This document shows positions 1-10,800 of a stretch of 64,000 nt of DNA, piece after piece. The stretch comes from Nitrospira sp. GTDB taxonomy: Bacteria; Nitrospirota; Nitrospiria; Nitrospirales; Nitrospiraceae. The stretch is taken from contig JACOEK010000002.1 in the NCBI GenBank assembly GCA_024998595.1, positions 682,001 through 746,000 on the forward strand. The letters run 5' to 3'. The position numbers and the translations under genes were made by a program. Every line of letters starts with the position of its first letter. Within the stretch, counting starts at the first letter, position 1. Below the pieces are notes generated by a model. That model saw only the letters and a list, made by a program, of their open reading frames with translations, made no database searches and was not told the DNA's origin.

Positions 1-606
1 CGAAGCAAATTGTTCATCGGAAATGATAAGGGGATCGCCCGTGAGGGCATCCGTGGCATTCAATAGGAGAATCGGTTTTCCCGGATTCAAATCGGCGAAG
101 GTCGCGCCTTGAAATAACCTTTCGTCCAGCGCCTGAATGACCTGTTCGGATGGAATGCGGTCCGTCAATGCGTACCGGAGCAGGTTGTGAGGAACCAAAT
201 ACCAGGGCCCCGCCACTGCGCCTTGGATATCACGGCCGATCTGCTCGACGAACCCGTTTTGAAAACTAAAGTCACGGTAGCCCTCCAGCGCATAAGACGC
301 AGCCGGCAACGCACCGCCCGACACGGCAGAGAGCACGTCCACCTGGGATAACAGGCCGACCCGATCCAGCTCCTTCATGACGGCCGCACCGAAGACCGCT
401 GCGCGGCTCCCGCCACCGGAGAACGCCAACCCCACGAACCGGCCATCCGCCAGTTCTTTTTCTCCCAAGTGCAGCGTTGCCCTGGTAGATGCAGGACGAG
501 GCTCAGGGGAAAGGGCCTGAGGAGGAGCAACGGTCGCACAGGAGGCGGAGGTGATCATCAGCACCGCGAGCCAGGAGCCGAGGGAACGTCCCGATAAGAT
601 GCTCAT
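1..606 (-). CDS. Patatin-like phospholipase lipoprotein (partial, C-terminus outside window)
   Basis: The reading frame is open from the ATG at 606 down to base 1 (202 codons), so the C-terminus is missing. Residues 1-24 form a signal peptide with a lipobox-like SAS-C, predicting an outer-membrane or periplasmic lipoprotein. A glycine-rich oxyanion loop (AFSGGGSRAA, about residue 55) is followed by the nucleophile region LSAVSGGALPAA, the usual order in patatin-like serine acyl hydrolases. The catalytic Asp lies outside the window. The family hydrolyses lipid acyl esters; the substrate here is unknown. The Shine-Dalgarno sequence is weak. Confidence 0.85.
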   Translation of the reverse strand, partial: MSILSGRSLGSWLAVLMITSASCATVAPPQALSPEPRPASTRATLHLGEKELADGRFVGLAFSGGGSRAAVFGAAVMKELDRVGLLSQVDVLSAVSGGALPAASYALEGYRDFSFQNGFVEQIGRDIQGAVAGPWYLVPHNLLRYALTDRIPSEQVIQALDERLFQGATFADLNPGKPILLLNATDALTGDPLIISDEQFAS

Positions 607-689
607 GAGTAACTCTACGGTCGAATCGGAAAAACGGATGTTTCTCCGGGAAGAGTAGTGACAACTTTGGAACCGTCGCAGGCGGTTCT

Positions 690-802
690 AAAGGGTCGTC
701 CAGCAAGACCGCAGGAAGCACGCTAGACCGAGGCGTATCCTCCGGGTACGTCGCAGGGAGGCGTGCGACTGAGAACGCTGCTGGAGGCCCTTTTCAACAG
801 CC
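690..802. repeat. Dispersed intergenic repeat, copy 1
   Basis: About 113 bp that share blocks in the same order with 34891-35012: GTCGTCCAGCAAGACCGCAG near the left end, a TACCC/GGGTAC-type centre (tatcctccgggtacgt) and gagaacg...tggaggcccttttcaacagcc at the right. The two ends are rough inverted copies of each other, so the transcript could fold into a long hairpin. It lies between the patatin gene and ettA. I see no coding potential. It looks like a small non-autonomous REP/MITE-type element. Confidence 0.65.
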
Positions 803-804
803 GG

Positions 805-2487
805 CTAGTTCCTGGTCAGTTTGCGATAGCGAATGCGATGCGGCTGATCGGCTTCTTTCCCGAGCCGCCGCTTCCGATCGGCTTCGTATTCGCTGTAGTT
901 GCCTTCGTACCAGACGACTTTGCTGTCGCCTTCGAAAGCCATGATGTGGGTCGCAATGCGGTCCAAAAACCAGCGGTCGTGACTGCTGATGACGGCGCAG
1001 CCGGCAAACCCTTCCAACCCCTCTTCCAACGCGCGCAACGTATTCACATCCAGGTCGTTCGTGGGCTCGTCGAGGATGATCAGGTTGGCGCCTTCCTTCA
1101 GCATGCGCGCGAGGTGCACGCGGTTCCGCTCGCCGCCTGAGAGATCCTTGACCTTCTTCTGCTGGTCGGTGCCGGCGAAGTTGAAGCGGGCGCAGTAGCC
1201 ACGGGCATTCACTTCGGCCTTGCCCAGCATGATCGTGTCTTGTCCCTCAGAAATGACTTCGTACACCGTCTTGTTGGGATCGAGCGTACGATCCTGATCG
1301 ACATAACCGAGCTTGACCGTCTCGCCGATGCGAATGCTGCCCGTATCCGGCTTCTCCTTGCCGATGATCATGCGGAACATGGTGGTCTTGCCCGCACCGT
1401 TGGGACCGACGACCCCGACGATGCCGCCCTTCGGCAGGCTGAACTCCACATTTTCATAGAGCACGTTGTCGCCGAACGCTTTGCTGATGCCCTTGGCCTC
1501 GACTACCAGGTCGCCGAGCCGGGGTCCCGGCGGAATATAGATTTCCAGATCGGCGGCCAGCTGGTCCTGCTTTTGATTGACCAATTCCTCATACCGGTTG
1601 AGACGCGCCTTGCCCTTCGATTGCCGGGCCTTCGGCGACATGCGAATCCATTCCAACTCGTGCTCGAGTGTTTTCTTGCGCTTGGATTCGGCCTTCTCTT
1701 CCTTCTCCAACCGATCCTGCTTCTGTTCGAGCCACGCGGTGTAATTGCCTTGGAAGGGAATGCCGGAGCCGCGATCGAGTTCCAAAATCCAGCCCGCCAC
1801 GTTGTCCAGAAAGTACCGGTCGTGGGTCACCGCGATGACGGTCCCTTTGTACTGTTGGAGGTGCTGCTCCAGCCACTGCACGGATTCGGCATCGAGGTGA
1901 TTGGTCGGCTCGTCGAGCAGCAGGATATCCGGCTCCTGGATCATGAGGCGGCAGAGGGCCACCCGACGCTTTTCGCCTCCTGAGAGCACGCTGATTTTCT
2001 GATCGGCGGGGGGGCAACGCAGTGCATCCATGGCGATTTCAAGTTCGCTCTCCAGCTCCCAGCCGTTCGCGGCCTCGATCTTCTCCTGTAGCTGGGCCTG
2101 CTTGTCGATGAGCTTTTCCATCTCATCGGGGCCGGCTTCGCCCATGCTGTTGCTGACCGCCTCGTACTCGTGCAGCAAGGCGACCAGTTCCTTCTTGCCT
2201 TCCTCCACGACCTCTTTCACGGTCTTGTTGGGGTCGAGTTGCGGTTCCTGCTCGAGCAGTCCGACGCTGTAGCCCTTCGAGCGGGTGATCTCGCCGACGT
2301 AGTTGGGATCGGTCCCGGCAATGATTTTGAGCAACGAGCTTTTACCGGATCCGTTCAACCCGAGGACACCGATCTTGGCGCCGTAGTAAAAGCCCAGGTA
2401 GATATCGCGCAGGACCTGCTTCTTCGGCGGATAGACCTTGCCGACACCAACCAGAGAAAAAATGACTTGCTTATCGTTCGTCGCCAT
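805..2487 (-). CDS. ettA: Energy-dependent translational throttle protein EttA (ABC-F ATPase)
   Basis: This 560-residue ABC-F protein matches the usual EttA length (about 555). It has two ATPase domains. The first has Walker A GLNGSGKS at 43-50, signature LSGGEKRR and Walker [12 protein letters not shown]. The second has [16 protein letters not shown] and [13 protein letters not shown] charged linker rich in Lys and Glu separates them. There are no membrane segments. EttA binds the ribosomal E site and gates entry into elongation according to ATP/ADP ratio. The start is backed by AGGGGAACGC before the ATG. It appears monocistronic. Confidence 0.96.
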   Translation of the reverse strand: MATNDKQVIFSLVGVGKVYPPKKQVLRDIYLGFYYGAKIGVLGLNGSGKSSLLKIIAGTDPNYVGEITRSKGYSVGLLEQEPQLDPNKTVKEVVEEGKKELVALLHEYEAVSNSMGEAGPDEMEKLIDKQAQLQEKIEAANGWELESELEIAMDALRCPPADQKISVLSGGEKRRVALCRLMIQEPDILLLDEPTNHLDAESVQWLEQHLQQYKGTVIAVTHDRYFLDNVAGWILELDRGSGIPFQGNYTAWLEQKQDRLEKEEKAESKRKKTLEHELEWIRMSPKARQSKGKARLNRYEELVNQKQDQLAADLEIYIPPGPRLGDLVVEAKGISKAFGDNVLYENVEFSLPKGGIVGVVGPNGAGKTTMFRMIIGKEKPDTGSIRIGETVKLGYVDQDRTLDPNKTVYEVISEGQDTIMLGKAEVNARGYCARFNFAGTDQQKKVKDLSGGERNRVHLARMLKEGANLIILDEPTNDLDVNTLRALEEGLEGFAGCAVISSHDRWFLDRIATHIMAFEGDSKVVWYEGNYSEYEADRKRRLGKEADQPHRIRYRKLTRN

Positions 2488-2569
2488 GCGTTCCCCTATC
2501 TAAATAGTCCGATGCTGAGTTGTGAAGTTCGATCCCTCGGGATCGTTGCGAGACATTGCGTGCATGCCG

Positions 2570-3412
2570 CTACAGTGAATGTACGAGTTCGGCCCCGGCC
2601 TTCGCCCGCGCGGCCATGTCGGCCAGACCGGCTCTGACTTCGGACGCGCTCCGGACCGGATTGGTGAACGCGAGCCGTCCCCCCTGCATCCGCTCGGCGG
2701 TCTTGATGCGCAGATGAAAACCAAGCCGGTCCAGCGCGGTCATGGTCACCTGTTGTGCCTCGACCTTTCCGTAGACCCGGGCCAGGAGCAACAGCGTGGC
2801 GGTGTGCTGTTCATTCATCTCGCGGATCAACCCCGCCGCCTCATCGGCCAACGGGTCGACTGCAGCCACCGCATACTCCGCCGGCGCGACCCAGCCCATC
2901 GAGCCGAAGCCGCCGACGAAATAAATATCTGCGATCGCCATGCGAAAAAAACCGAAGTCGTTGAAATCCACCCAGTAGGCGGCGTTGGCATGCCGGGCCA
3001 GATAACGTTCGCGAACCAGCGCACTCTCCTCCTTCGCCACACGCGTCGCCGACCCCATCAACGTCACCCGGGCGGCACCCAGAGGATCGGTCCTGCTTTC
3101 CGGCGGCGTGACCAGCAAACTGGCACGTGGATCGCCCAGGAGGTTTTGCGTGTGCATGGCCATGGTGCTGATAAGAAACAGCGGCTGCCCCTGGTCGTCC
3201 AACGCATAGGGCATGACGGACCCGAATGGCCAGCCTGGTTGTTTGCGCGAGAGTGTCGAGAGACCACCCGTTTGTTGCAGATAGACGAGCGTTTTCCCCC
3301 GCTCGGCATGAGACGGCTCAGGGACTTCAGGTTCGTCGGAATCCGGCCCGCTATTATGTTGTTGTGTTGATGACAACGATGCCTCTTTTCTGTGCAATAA
3401 GCTGCGTGACAC
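2570..3412 (-). CDS. HugZ-like pyridoxamine 5'-phosphate oxidase-family protein with DUF2470 domain
   Basis: A 280-residue protein. The N-terminal half (about 35-185) is a split-barrel flavin/haem-binding fold (GWPFGSVMPYALDDQG, then LFLISTMAMHTQNLLGDPRASL). The C-terminal part (about 200-275) fits DUF2470 (RIKTAERMQGGRLAF). This architecture is that of HugZ/HutZ-like haem-handling proteins, but no haem-uptake genes are adjacent, so the substrate is uncertain. The listed start is a GTG with a crowded Shine-Dalgarno. A TTG about 13 codons downstream is an alternative. It could also act as a general FMN oxidase. Confidence 0.8.
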   Translation of the reverse strand: MSRSLLHRKEASLSSTQQHNSGPDSDEPEVPEPSHAERGKTLVYLQQTGGLSTLSRKQPGWPFGSVMPYALDDQGQPLFLISTMAMHTQNLLGDPRASLLVTPPESRTDPLGAARVTLMGSATRVAKEESALVRERYLARHANAAYWVDFNDFGFFRMAIADIYFVGGFGSMGWVAPAEYAVAAVDPLADEAAGLIREMNEQHTATLLLLARVYGKVEAQQVTMTALDRLGFHLRIKTAERMQGGRLAFTNPVRSASEVRAGLADMAARAKAGAELVHSL

Positions 3413-3592
3413 CTTACCTGGATACCACCGGAATTTCCACTGAGCGCGGGAGGGGAAGGAGGTATATGGACGACGCCCGGCCTATGCTCCTAGCAGGCTG
3501 CGGAAACCTCGATGGGTACGCCATACATGACGATCCACTCATGCGCCCTGTCGATGTGACGATAACCAACAGGCAGAGATCTCCGCATCCGA

Positions 3593-3760
3593 CTAGATGC
3601 CGAGCTCTTCGGTCAGCCGGACTTCTGATTCATCGAGGATGTCTTCCAGGCAGGTAAAGCAGGAAAACGGGAACTGACTCACCGGTATCGCGCACACTTC
3701 GCCGACCGGCGACTCGTCCAGCGCCGGACCACCGCATTCTTTATGGATCAGAACTAACAT
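3593..3760 (-). CDS. Small Cys-rich protein, function unknown
   Basis: 55 residues with four Cys: HKECGGP near the N-terminus, a central Cys, and CFTCLEDI. This is a possible single metal or zinc-ribbon site, but the spacing is irregular. I chose the ATG at 3760 because GGAAG lies 8 nt upstream; a longer frame from 3784 would overlap the stop of the preceding gene. It is the last gene after the two paralogous lipoproteins and is probably co-transcribed with them. I do not recognise the family. Confidence 0.55.
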   Translation of the reverse strand: MLVLIHKECGGPALDESPVGEVCAIPVSQFPFSCFTCLEDILDESEVRLTEELGI

Positions 3761-3780
3761 AGGTTTTACTTCCTGCGGCC

Positions 3781-4578
3781 TCACCGCGCAGCGTTCATGA
3801 CATCCAGCCGCTGTTCAATATCAGCCGCCACGTTTCTCCAGGTCGTCTCGTCAGGCTCACGTTGCCGAAAAAAGTCCGGCCACGTGCGTTCCGAATATCT
3901 GAGGAACAGATGATACCCCAGGAATGCCTCGGCATGTCGGCCCTCTTCCTCAAGCGCTCGTCCTCTCCAGTAATCGATATCTGACTCTGTTTGCAGGGCC
4001 GGCAGTATGTTTTTTGCCCGATTCCAGTCCCGCAACGCTTCGGTAAATTCACGGCTCGCGAAGTGGGCCTGTCCTGAACGGTAATCTGCCTCCGCTCCCT
4101 CATCCACCGCCTTATTGATGACAGGAGCCGTCGCCAACAGCGGCACTGAAGGGACAATCCACAGAGTGCCTGTCACAGCGTTATAGGGCAGGTAGAGGCC
4201 TGCAAGCAAATAGGCAGCCGATTTTGTCCCGGCACCGACCACCTTGTGCTCCTTGCTCGCGAACAGGCGGTCCAGATCCTGTTCTGTTTGAATTTTCGTT
4301 CCCGCAGCATTGCGCAACACCTGGCCGTTCGGAGCTCCGCGCGTCGTGCTGCGATAGGCAAGAATGGATTGATCGTAAAAGACATCCTCCCTGACCAGTG
4401 CATCTTGGAAGCCCGGGAGCTGCCTGAGATCGGAAAAGCCCGGCAACGAAATACAGCCAGACAGCGCAAGAACCAGTCCGCATCCAATACCCGTCGTCGC
4501 CGCATTCCAGAGCGTCACGCCTACCCTCCTCGTCCCGCTGACCGGTTCAGTAGCGACAGGGTTTTGCCCGCTATTCAT
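3781..4578 (-). CDS. Lipoprotein with TPR-like C-terminal half (paralogue of the upstream gene)
   Basis: 265 residues. A signal peptide ends in the lipobox LALSGC (about residue 40). A motif EDVFYDQSILAYR follows, then an apolar stretch, then a helical region with NYW/DYWRGRALEEEGR and AEAFLGYHLFLRYSE resembling tetratricopeptide helices. The start at 4578 has GGAGG 8 nt upstream and overlaps the upstream gene by 8 nt, so the two are translationally coupled. It aligns with the 4571-5428 product throughout and is a tandem duplicate. Probable inner face of the outer membrane or periplasm; function unknown. Confidence 0.7.
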   Translation of the reverse strand: MNSGQNPVATEPVSGTRRVGVTLWNAATTGIGCGLVLALSGCISLPGFSDLRQLPGFQDALVREDVFYDQSILAYRSTTRGAPNGQVLRNAAGTKIQTEQDLDRLFASKEHKVVGAGTKSAAYLLAGLYLPYNAVTGTLWIVPSVPLLATAPVINKAVDEGAEADYRSGQAHFASREFTEALRDWNRAKNILPALQTESDIDYWRGRALEEEGRHAEAFLGYHLFLRYSERTWPDFFRQREPDETTWRNVAADIEQRLDVMNAAR

Positions 4579-5428
4579 ACAGCGCCCCTCCAGGCCTGGC
4601 GGCAACCGCCTTGGCACGTTTCACGGAATCCCTCATGACCTCGGAGATTCGCGCCTCAGCCCGATCGGCCTTCTCTGTCCATGACGAATCATCCGGAAGC
4701 TGTGGCTTGAAATACGAGGGCACGACCGATTCCGAATAGGCGAGAAAGTCCCCGTAGGCGATGGCTGCGACGCGAGGCCTAGCGAGCGCATCGAAGCTCC
4801 GACCACGCCAGTAGTTCACATCTGAATAGGCTCGCAAGGACGGCATGACTTCTTCCGCATGGTCCCAGCTCGCGAGGGCTCGTTCATAGGAACCGGCCAG
4901 GAATTCCGTCCGTCCCTGTATGTAGGCTTGTTGCGCCTCTGTCACATACGTCGCCTCCAGACTCGTGGACACCGGCAGGGACGGAATTCCGAGCACCAGT
5001 CCTACGACGCTCATCGCCACGACGCAGGGAAAGAACACAATCACTCCTGCGAACGCGGCCGCCCCCGCTATGCCGACACCTGTCCACATCGTAACTGTCT
5101 CGCCGGTCGAGAACCTGCTGTCGATCGGCTCAAACAGCACCTGCAAATCCTCCTCTTGCTGGATCTTTCTCCCCAGCGGATCCCGCACGACGGTTCCAGG
5201 CTTCAATGTCCCGGGCTGTCTCGTTTCCTTTGGAAGATAGCGATAGGCTCTCACGGACTTGTCATACAAAAAATCCTCGCTCTTCTGAGCGAGCAAGGAT
5301 CCGGGACGTGCTTTCGGCGACTCCCTTTCCTTCTTCAGATCAGAAAACACAGCACACCCGGACGCGTGGCTCAACACCAGACAGGCCAGCAACATGACCG
5401 GAATGAGTGATCGACGAAACTGAGCCAT
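4571..5428 (-). CDS. Lipoprotein with hydrophobic hairpin and TPR-like C-terminus
   Basis: 285 residues. A signal peptide with lipobox SHASGC is followed by EDFLYDKSVRAYR. A long apolar segment (about 115-150: GVGIAGAAAFAGVIVFF and onwards) could be a membrane hairpin. The C-terminal helices include SYERALASWDHAEEVMPSL and DVNYWRGRSFDAL, TPR-like. The ATG at 5428 has AAGG 7 nt upstream and is preferred over a longer frame from 5497. It is first in a three-gene unit with its paralogue and the small Cys protein. I do not recognise a characterised family. Confidence 0.7.
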   Translation of the reverse strand: MAQFRRSLIPVMLLACLVLSHASGCAVFSDLKKERESPKARPGSLLAQKSEDFLYDKSVRAYRYLPKETRQPGTLKPGTVVRDPLGRKIQQEEDLQVLFEPIDSRFSTGETVTMWTGVGIAGAAAFAGVIVFFPCVVAMSVVGLVLGIPSLPVSTSLEATYVTEAQQAYIQGRTEFLAGSYERALASWDHAEEVMPSLRAYSDVNYWRGRSFDALARPRVAAIAYGDFLAYSESVVPSYFKPQLPDDSSWTEKADRAEARISEVMRDSVKRAKAVAARPGGALYE

Positions 5429-5582
5429 AAATCGACCTTCAGTGAGCAGAGCATGGGCACGGCTGAAAAACTTCAGCCCTCGCGTCACATGACCCATCCT
5501 GTTACGAGTTTACGGATCTTCGGGGGGATGAAAAGGAAATTCGAGCAACAAAGGAGGTGCCGGAAGCCCGTACTCCGTCGTG

Positions 5583-6338
5583 CTAGGCGCGAATCACCAG
5601 CCGACGAAACGTCTCCAAATGGTCGGGACTGCTCAACCGATGGTCGCCGGTTTTGAGCAGCAGTTCGATGGGGAACTCCGGATCCTGCGACAACACATGT
5701 TGCACGAAAGCCCAGCTGCCTTCGGGTTTGATCACCGTATCCTGCAGGCCGTGCAGGATGGTGGTCTTGACGCGACGCGGCATCGTGAGGCGACGGCGCC
5801 AGAGGGTCTGGCTGTCTTCTACCCAATGCCAGGGAATCGGGGCTTCTCTATGCAAGGGCTCGTCATCCCAGGGCATGGAGCCGGCCGACTGCCACCGTTC
5901 GCGCCGCTCAGCGGAGATTTGCGCCGCGCGCAGATCCATCATATTGAAAGCCGGGGCAATCAGAATCAGTTCCTCGACGGCCAACTGCTTCTGCGCGACC
6001 ATCCAGGCGAGCCAGCCGCCGAGGGAATTGCCGACGATCGTCACCGGTGGACCATCGGCCAACAAACTCGTCACGGCTTCCGCGTCCTCCAACCATTGGA
6101 GCAAGCGATACTCACCCCACTGCCCCTCTGAATCACCCCAGCCGCGAAAGTCGAAGCAGCAAAATCCCCAACCCCGTTCCTGGCACCATTGCGCCAGCGC
6201 CTTGCTCTTGTTGCCCCAGCGTTTCGAGAGAAACCCGGTGATGAACAACATCTGACGGTCTTTGCCCGGGATCCGATTGCCGCGTATGCGCTTGTGATCG
6301 GCGCCCTGTAATTCGAACATGGTCGGTTCAATTGTCAT
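5583..6338 (-). CDS. Alpha/beta hydrolase
   Basis: 251 residues, cytoplasmic. The alpha/beta-hydrolase signs are the oxyanion region FITGFLSKRWGNKS, a FDFRGWGDSEG strand-turn, the nucleophile elbow GNSLGG (Ser about 105) and a C-terminal GDHRLS carrying the probable catalytic His. The start at 6338 overlaps the upstream methyltransferase stop by 11 nt and has GGCGGA 8 nt upstream. The pair is likely an operon. The substrate is unknown; a small esterase or peptidase is equally possible. Confidence 0.82.
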   Translation of the reverse strand: MTIEPTMFELQGADHKRIRGNRIPGKDRQMLFITGFLSKRWGNKSKALAQWCQERGWGFCCFDFRGWGDSEGQWGEYRLLQWLEDAEAVTSLLADGPPVTIVGNSLGGWLAWMVAQKQLAVEELILIAPAFNMMDLRAAQISAERRERWQSAGSMPWDDEPLHREAPIPWHWVEDSQTLWRRRLTMPRRVKTTILHGLQDTVIKPEGSWAFVQHVLSQDPEFPIELLLKTGDHRLSSPDHLETFRRLVIRA

Positions 6339-7032
6339 GACGATGATCCGCCACTCGTGTAAGGGCCAATAATAACAACGCCGGGCAGCCAAGCCGGTCT
6401 CTCCAGGCTTCCCGGCGAGCGGTTAATTGATCTGTCACAGGTGGCTCCTGAAACTGTTCGACCGACAACCCTGCCTGTTGAATAGCCGTGAGGATGTTCG
6501 CCTTCTCATGAATGGTGCCTTCCGTACGATATTCGCGGCCCTCCGCCGTGAAGCGAACCGTGGGGCCGGTTCTTCGTTGCATGTCCGGGTGAATCGCCGT
6601 CACGATGGCACGCCCGCCTGGCCTGAGCCCTGCCGCAATGCCCAGAAAGAAATCGGCCACGTCGTGGACATGATCGACCACCAAGCCGGAGACGATGCGG
6701 TCGAACGTCTGTGAACAGAATGGTAGGCGCTCGACTGAGGCTTGCACCCATGTGGCTCCGATGGCCGGCAATGGTTGACGCCTGGCCCGCTCCAGCATAC
6801 CTCGGGACAGATCCAGGCCTACCACGAAGGCATCGTGACCAGCCAGTCTGAGATAGCGACCGATTCCACACCCCAGATCCAGAATTCGGCATCCTGCAAA
6901 CGGCTGCAGCATGGCGACAAGAAACGGCTGATCGAGGAGAACGGAAGGATCTTCGTCGTCATAATGTTCGGCCCATTCATCATAGGCCGACTGGGTGGAG
7001 AGATACCTGGCCGTACTGTGGCTCTTTGTCAT
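6328..7032 (-). CDS. Class I SAM-dependent methyltransferase
   Basis: 234 residues. SAM-binding motif I is RILDLGCGIGRYL (about 49-61), an acidic residue follows in VVGLDLSRGML, and motif post-I/IV appears as FDRIVSGLVVDHV. The family transfers methyl groups from S-adenosylmethionine. A substrate cannot be deduced; the UbiE/BioC-like small-molecule branch is the closest impression. It overlaps the downstream hydrolase, suggesting a shared task such as making and cleaving a methyl ester, which is inference only. Confidence 0.85.
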   Translation of the reverse strand: MTKSHSTARYLSTQSAYDEWAEHYDDEDPSVLLDQPFLVAMLQPFAGCRILDLGCGIGRYLRLAGHDAFVVGLDLSRGMLERARRQPLPAIGATWVQASVERLPFCSQTFDRIVSGLVVDHVHDVADFFLGIAAGLRPGGRAIVTAIHPDMQRRTGPTVRFTAEGREYRTEGTIHEKANILTAIQQAGLSVEQFQEPPVTDQLTARREAWRDRLGCPALLLLALTRVADHRHDN

Positions 7033-7083
7033 GAGATGTCACCCGCTCACTTGTGGCAAGAGAGCCCTATGCTACACAAAAAA

Positions 7084-7797
7084 TCAGACGAGGGTCTTCA
7101 GGATGAAACTTCCAAGCCGGCGCAGAATGGGCTCCGGAATTTCATGGCCTCCCCGGAACGGCTGCCAATCGACGACCAGCCCGCCCTGCTGAAATTCATC
7201 CCGCAAGCGCTCGGCCATGCTGAACGGCAGAATCGGATCTTGCGTGCCATGACTCTGATAGAGCGGCAACCCCTTTCGCTTCGTCAACAGCGGCGCCCAT
7301 TCCTGCCTGGCGACCAGCGTGCTCGACAGCTGGATGAGCCCGGCGTATGAGAGCGTACTATGCAGCAACGCATCGCAGGACAACATCGCGCCTTGCGAAA
7401 AACCTCCCAGCAGCGTGCGGGCAGGATCCACCCCCAGTTTCTTGTGCACATCCTCCAGCAACGCCTTCACTCGGTCCCGCGCTTCAGGCAGGCCGCGCGG
7501 AATTTCGCCGGACATGTCCCGGACCTTGCCTGCTGCTCGATCGGCCTGGATGCGGGCCATGTCGATCATCCACCAGGCGCGCGAATCGCCGAAGCCCATG
7601 GGAATTTGGATCGGCGCCTCGGGAAAAAGAAACCGCGTGCCTGCAGGGGCATCCAGATATTCGCTGAGCGGAACCAGGTCATCGCCCAGGGCACCAAATC
7701 CATGGAGCAGCACCACCCATGGTCCGTTGCCGCCGCCCTTGCCGTCGGTCCCGCCGGTCAGGCGAACCGTAAGGCCGCCGAGTTTTTCAACACGCAT
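7084..7797 (-). CDS. Phospholipase/carboxylesterase-family alpha/beta hydrolase
   Basis: 237 residues. The family signature is clear: VVLLHGFGALGDDL (oxyanion hole), GGFSQGAML (nucleophile Ser), QDPILPF (catalytic Asp) and RGGHEIPEPIL (catalytic His). The family hydrolyses short acyl esters or lysophospholipids and is related to YpfH and acyl-protein thioesterases. There is no signal peptide, so it is cytoplasmic. The ATG at 7797 has AGGAG about 5 nt upstream; a longer frame from 7836 is less likely. Confidence 0.88.
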   Translation of the reverse strand: MRVEKLGGLTVRLTGGTDGKGGGNGPWVVLLHGFGALGDDLVPLSEYLDAPAGTRFLFPEAPIQIPMGFGDSRAWWMIDMARIQADRAAGKVRDMSGEIPRGLPEARDRVKALLEDVHKKLGVDPARTLLGGFSQGAMLSCDALLHSTLSYAGLIQLSSTLVARQEWAPLLTKRKGLPLYQSHGTQDPILPFSMAERLRDEFQQGGLVVDWQPFRGGHEIPEPILRRLGSFILKTLV

Positions 7798-7886
7798 GTC
7801 GCTCCTGCTCCTTCGTCGGATCGGTCCACGGGTCAATGCACAGGCAGGTCGTCCCAGCGACCATCATGATACCCAGTGTAATGTGA

Positions 7887-10800
7887 TTACTGGCCGAGAT
7901 ACCAGTATTGCAGGAAGGCGAGAGCGGCCACCAGCGTCGCCTGTACCATCGGCTGCTGATAGAAGGGCACGAAGGCGCCTTGTTGTATGCCGTCGATGTC
8001 GGTGATGATCTGGCGTAAGCGGTCGCTCGAAGAGCCTGCAGCGACCTTAATCGGTGCCAGACCTCTTTCTTCAATGTGAGCCATGACGCGATCAAGTTGT
8101 TCCTGAACAGATGCCAGTATCCGCCGCTTCGCCTGGACCGCCGCCACATATAACAGGGTGGCACTGGTGATTAACACCAGACTATTGACCGTGAGGGCCA
8201 GGATCAACCCGGGGGGGAAATCCCAATTATCGAAGTAATGGTTCCGGGCGGCGATCAGCAGAAACAGGACCAGGAAGGGAGGAAGCACGCGCCGATTTAC
8301 CACCATGCTCCGCTCGACGATGAGGCGGATCTTTTGCATCGAGGTCAACTTGCTTGTGGCCGCCGGCATTTCCTGAATCCATTTGGTGCAGAGTATCACC
8401 GCATCCAACAAAGACAAATTCAAGAGAAGGAATGACAAGACGCTCACGGAGAGGAGCTTTGCATCAAGGGCGCAACTGAACTCCCCGCGACAGGGCACGG
8501 AGAGGCGGAACTCACCGCCGTTCATGACCAACACCATCGGTAGAATGAGGCAGAGATAGGCCACAAATCCCATTGCAATGCGAGCCGCGCGCGGTAAAAA
8601 CCCGTGGGCGCGGCGGTAACGCATCCACAGATCCTTCAGGTCGCCCGGATAGTCCTGCTTGGAGCCGTGGAACATCCAGTTCAAGTCGCTCCAGAAACCC
8701 TTCAGTTTGTCCCGCCATCCGCCGGGCGTGGGATCGGACGGCAAATCAGGGGAAAACGACTTGGTCAGCTCATCGAAGTTGCGGGCGGAATCCGCACGGG
8801 CCTTGAAGAGGAAAAAGAGACTGAGGCACATGGCCATAAACCGCAGAGCCTCGGTGGGCCAAATGCTCACGCCGTCGGTCCAGGAAAACGGTTCTTCTTC
8901 GGCATAGGTATCGAAGTGCGCTATCCAACAGGCAACTACCAACACCAGCACCAGGGGAATGGCGACCCAGCTGAAACGCGGAATCCATTGGAGACGGCGC
9001 ATGGCCGGATCCGGTTCGTCCCGTGCCGTCATCCAATTCCACAGGCGGCCGTAGCCCCAGAGCGCCAAAAACCCGAGTGTCAGTCCGACGATCCAGAGAG
9101 GCACGAGGTACGGCGGCGGATTGAATCCTCCGATTTCATCGACGTCGATACGAGCTGGGTGGACCGTATTCAATCTCGTCTCCGGCCGATCAGGACTCAG
9201 ATCCACCGCGCCATGGCGGCCGATTTCGAAGAGGCGGGGCGGAATCGTCTCATTCTGAGGCGTCGCCGCAACTGCACCGATCGCTTGCAGCACCGCAAAA
9301 AACGTGGAGGTTTGGAGCGAGCTGCGGAATGGAGGAATGCTCCGCTGCAACGACGGCTCCAGCTGGAGCCCGAATTGTGAGGCTACGATGAGGTTGCGCG
9401 TCCACTTTTGCTCATCCTCATGAAAATAGCGGGCATCCAGATCGGTTGCAAAGAACAGGGCATTCGGAAATTCTTCGCGTACGGCTTGGAGGATCAACAG
9501 CGCATCATACGGGTCTCGCCCTAGAATTCCGATGGCCTTAACCCGTCCTCTCCTTGCTTTAGTCGTCCGGTCGTCGGCAGAATTCCCCTCGCGGGTTTCA
9601 GACTTGATTCGTGCCACTAGGCGCCTAACATAATCGAGTTGCGCCTTTCCCTCCGGTCGTTCGTATGACGCGATGTCCCTGAAGGGACCCTTGCCTTCCG
9701 CATTGTCCCGTTCCTTGGCCTTGTCCTCATCTTTCGACTTGGTTCGTTTGGCATGATCCTCAGCCGTTTCACCATCCAGACCACTCAGGTAGCTGTATTG
9801 CGAGATATTGAGATCTTTAGGTGACAGCGCCCCACGGAGCAGGTTGTCGATCGCTGTTTGTATATCGGGGCAGGGGTTTATCAGCGACTCCTTTGTCTTT
9901 GTGGTCGCATGGTGACATGCGGCGGCAGTAAAGGTCACCGGCAGAGCCCTGGCATAGAACGAATCCCATTCCCCTATTAATACAATTCGATCTTTCCCGA
10001 CCTCGACCTTTCTCCTCTCAAGTTCATCGAGCAGGGATGCGAAAAGCACGTGGTCGCTGGTGACGGTGTACGCGGGAATTAGACCACCACTTATGAGCAA
10101 TTCGCGAAACATGTTTTCACAAGCAGCATAGCGGCGGCAGTCCATTCCACCATTCACGCCGCTATGCCGGTATGAATAGGACAGAAGACCGGGCATGGCC
10201 GTAGCCCATGGGGAATACAACTGGATCTTCTTGTCGCGCGTTAAAGGCTGCGCCACACCCCAGTGATTTAAACGAACTGGGAACTGCCAGCTATATCCCT
10301 CTCGAGGGTTGCGTTTGGAGAGCTCTTCGAGAATCCTCCGGAATTCAGACGACGTGCGAGGGCCGACGAGTTTCGCGGAGACTTGCGGAAATTTCGAAAC
10401 CAACTCACTGAGACGCGCCAAAATCCTGTCTTCATCCTCTTGCGCTTTCACCCACAGGACTAACACTTGGCTAGGGCTGTCGGGCGAATTGTCGGGCGGA
10501 GGACAAGTGCCGATCGCATTCCGGCTGTACCACTCGTAGGGAGTGTATTGTCGTGTCGAGTGGGAGCCAGTTTCGGAATCTAACGGCGTTTTGACCCGGC
10601 GTGATGCACCAGCGGATTCGGCTTGGACGGATTTCGGAAAATCCCACTTGAAGTACGACAGTGACTCGCCTTTGTCCGGAGCAAAACAGCTCACCTCCAG
10701 CGCGGCAGCCACCGCGTAGCGGTCTCGAATACGCACTTCAGTGGCCTCGACCGATGATCCACCTTGGGTCATCACCACTAACGCCAGAATTAAGTCGTTA

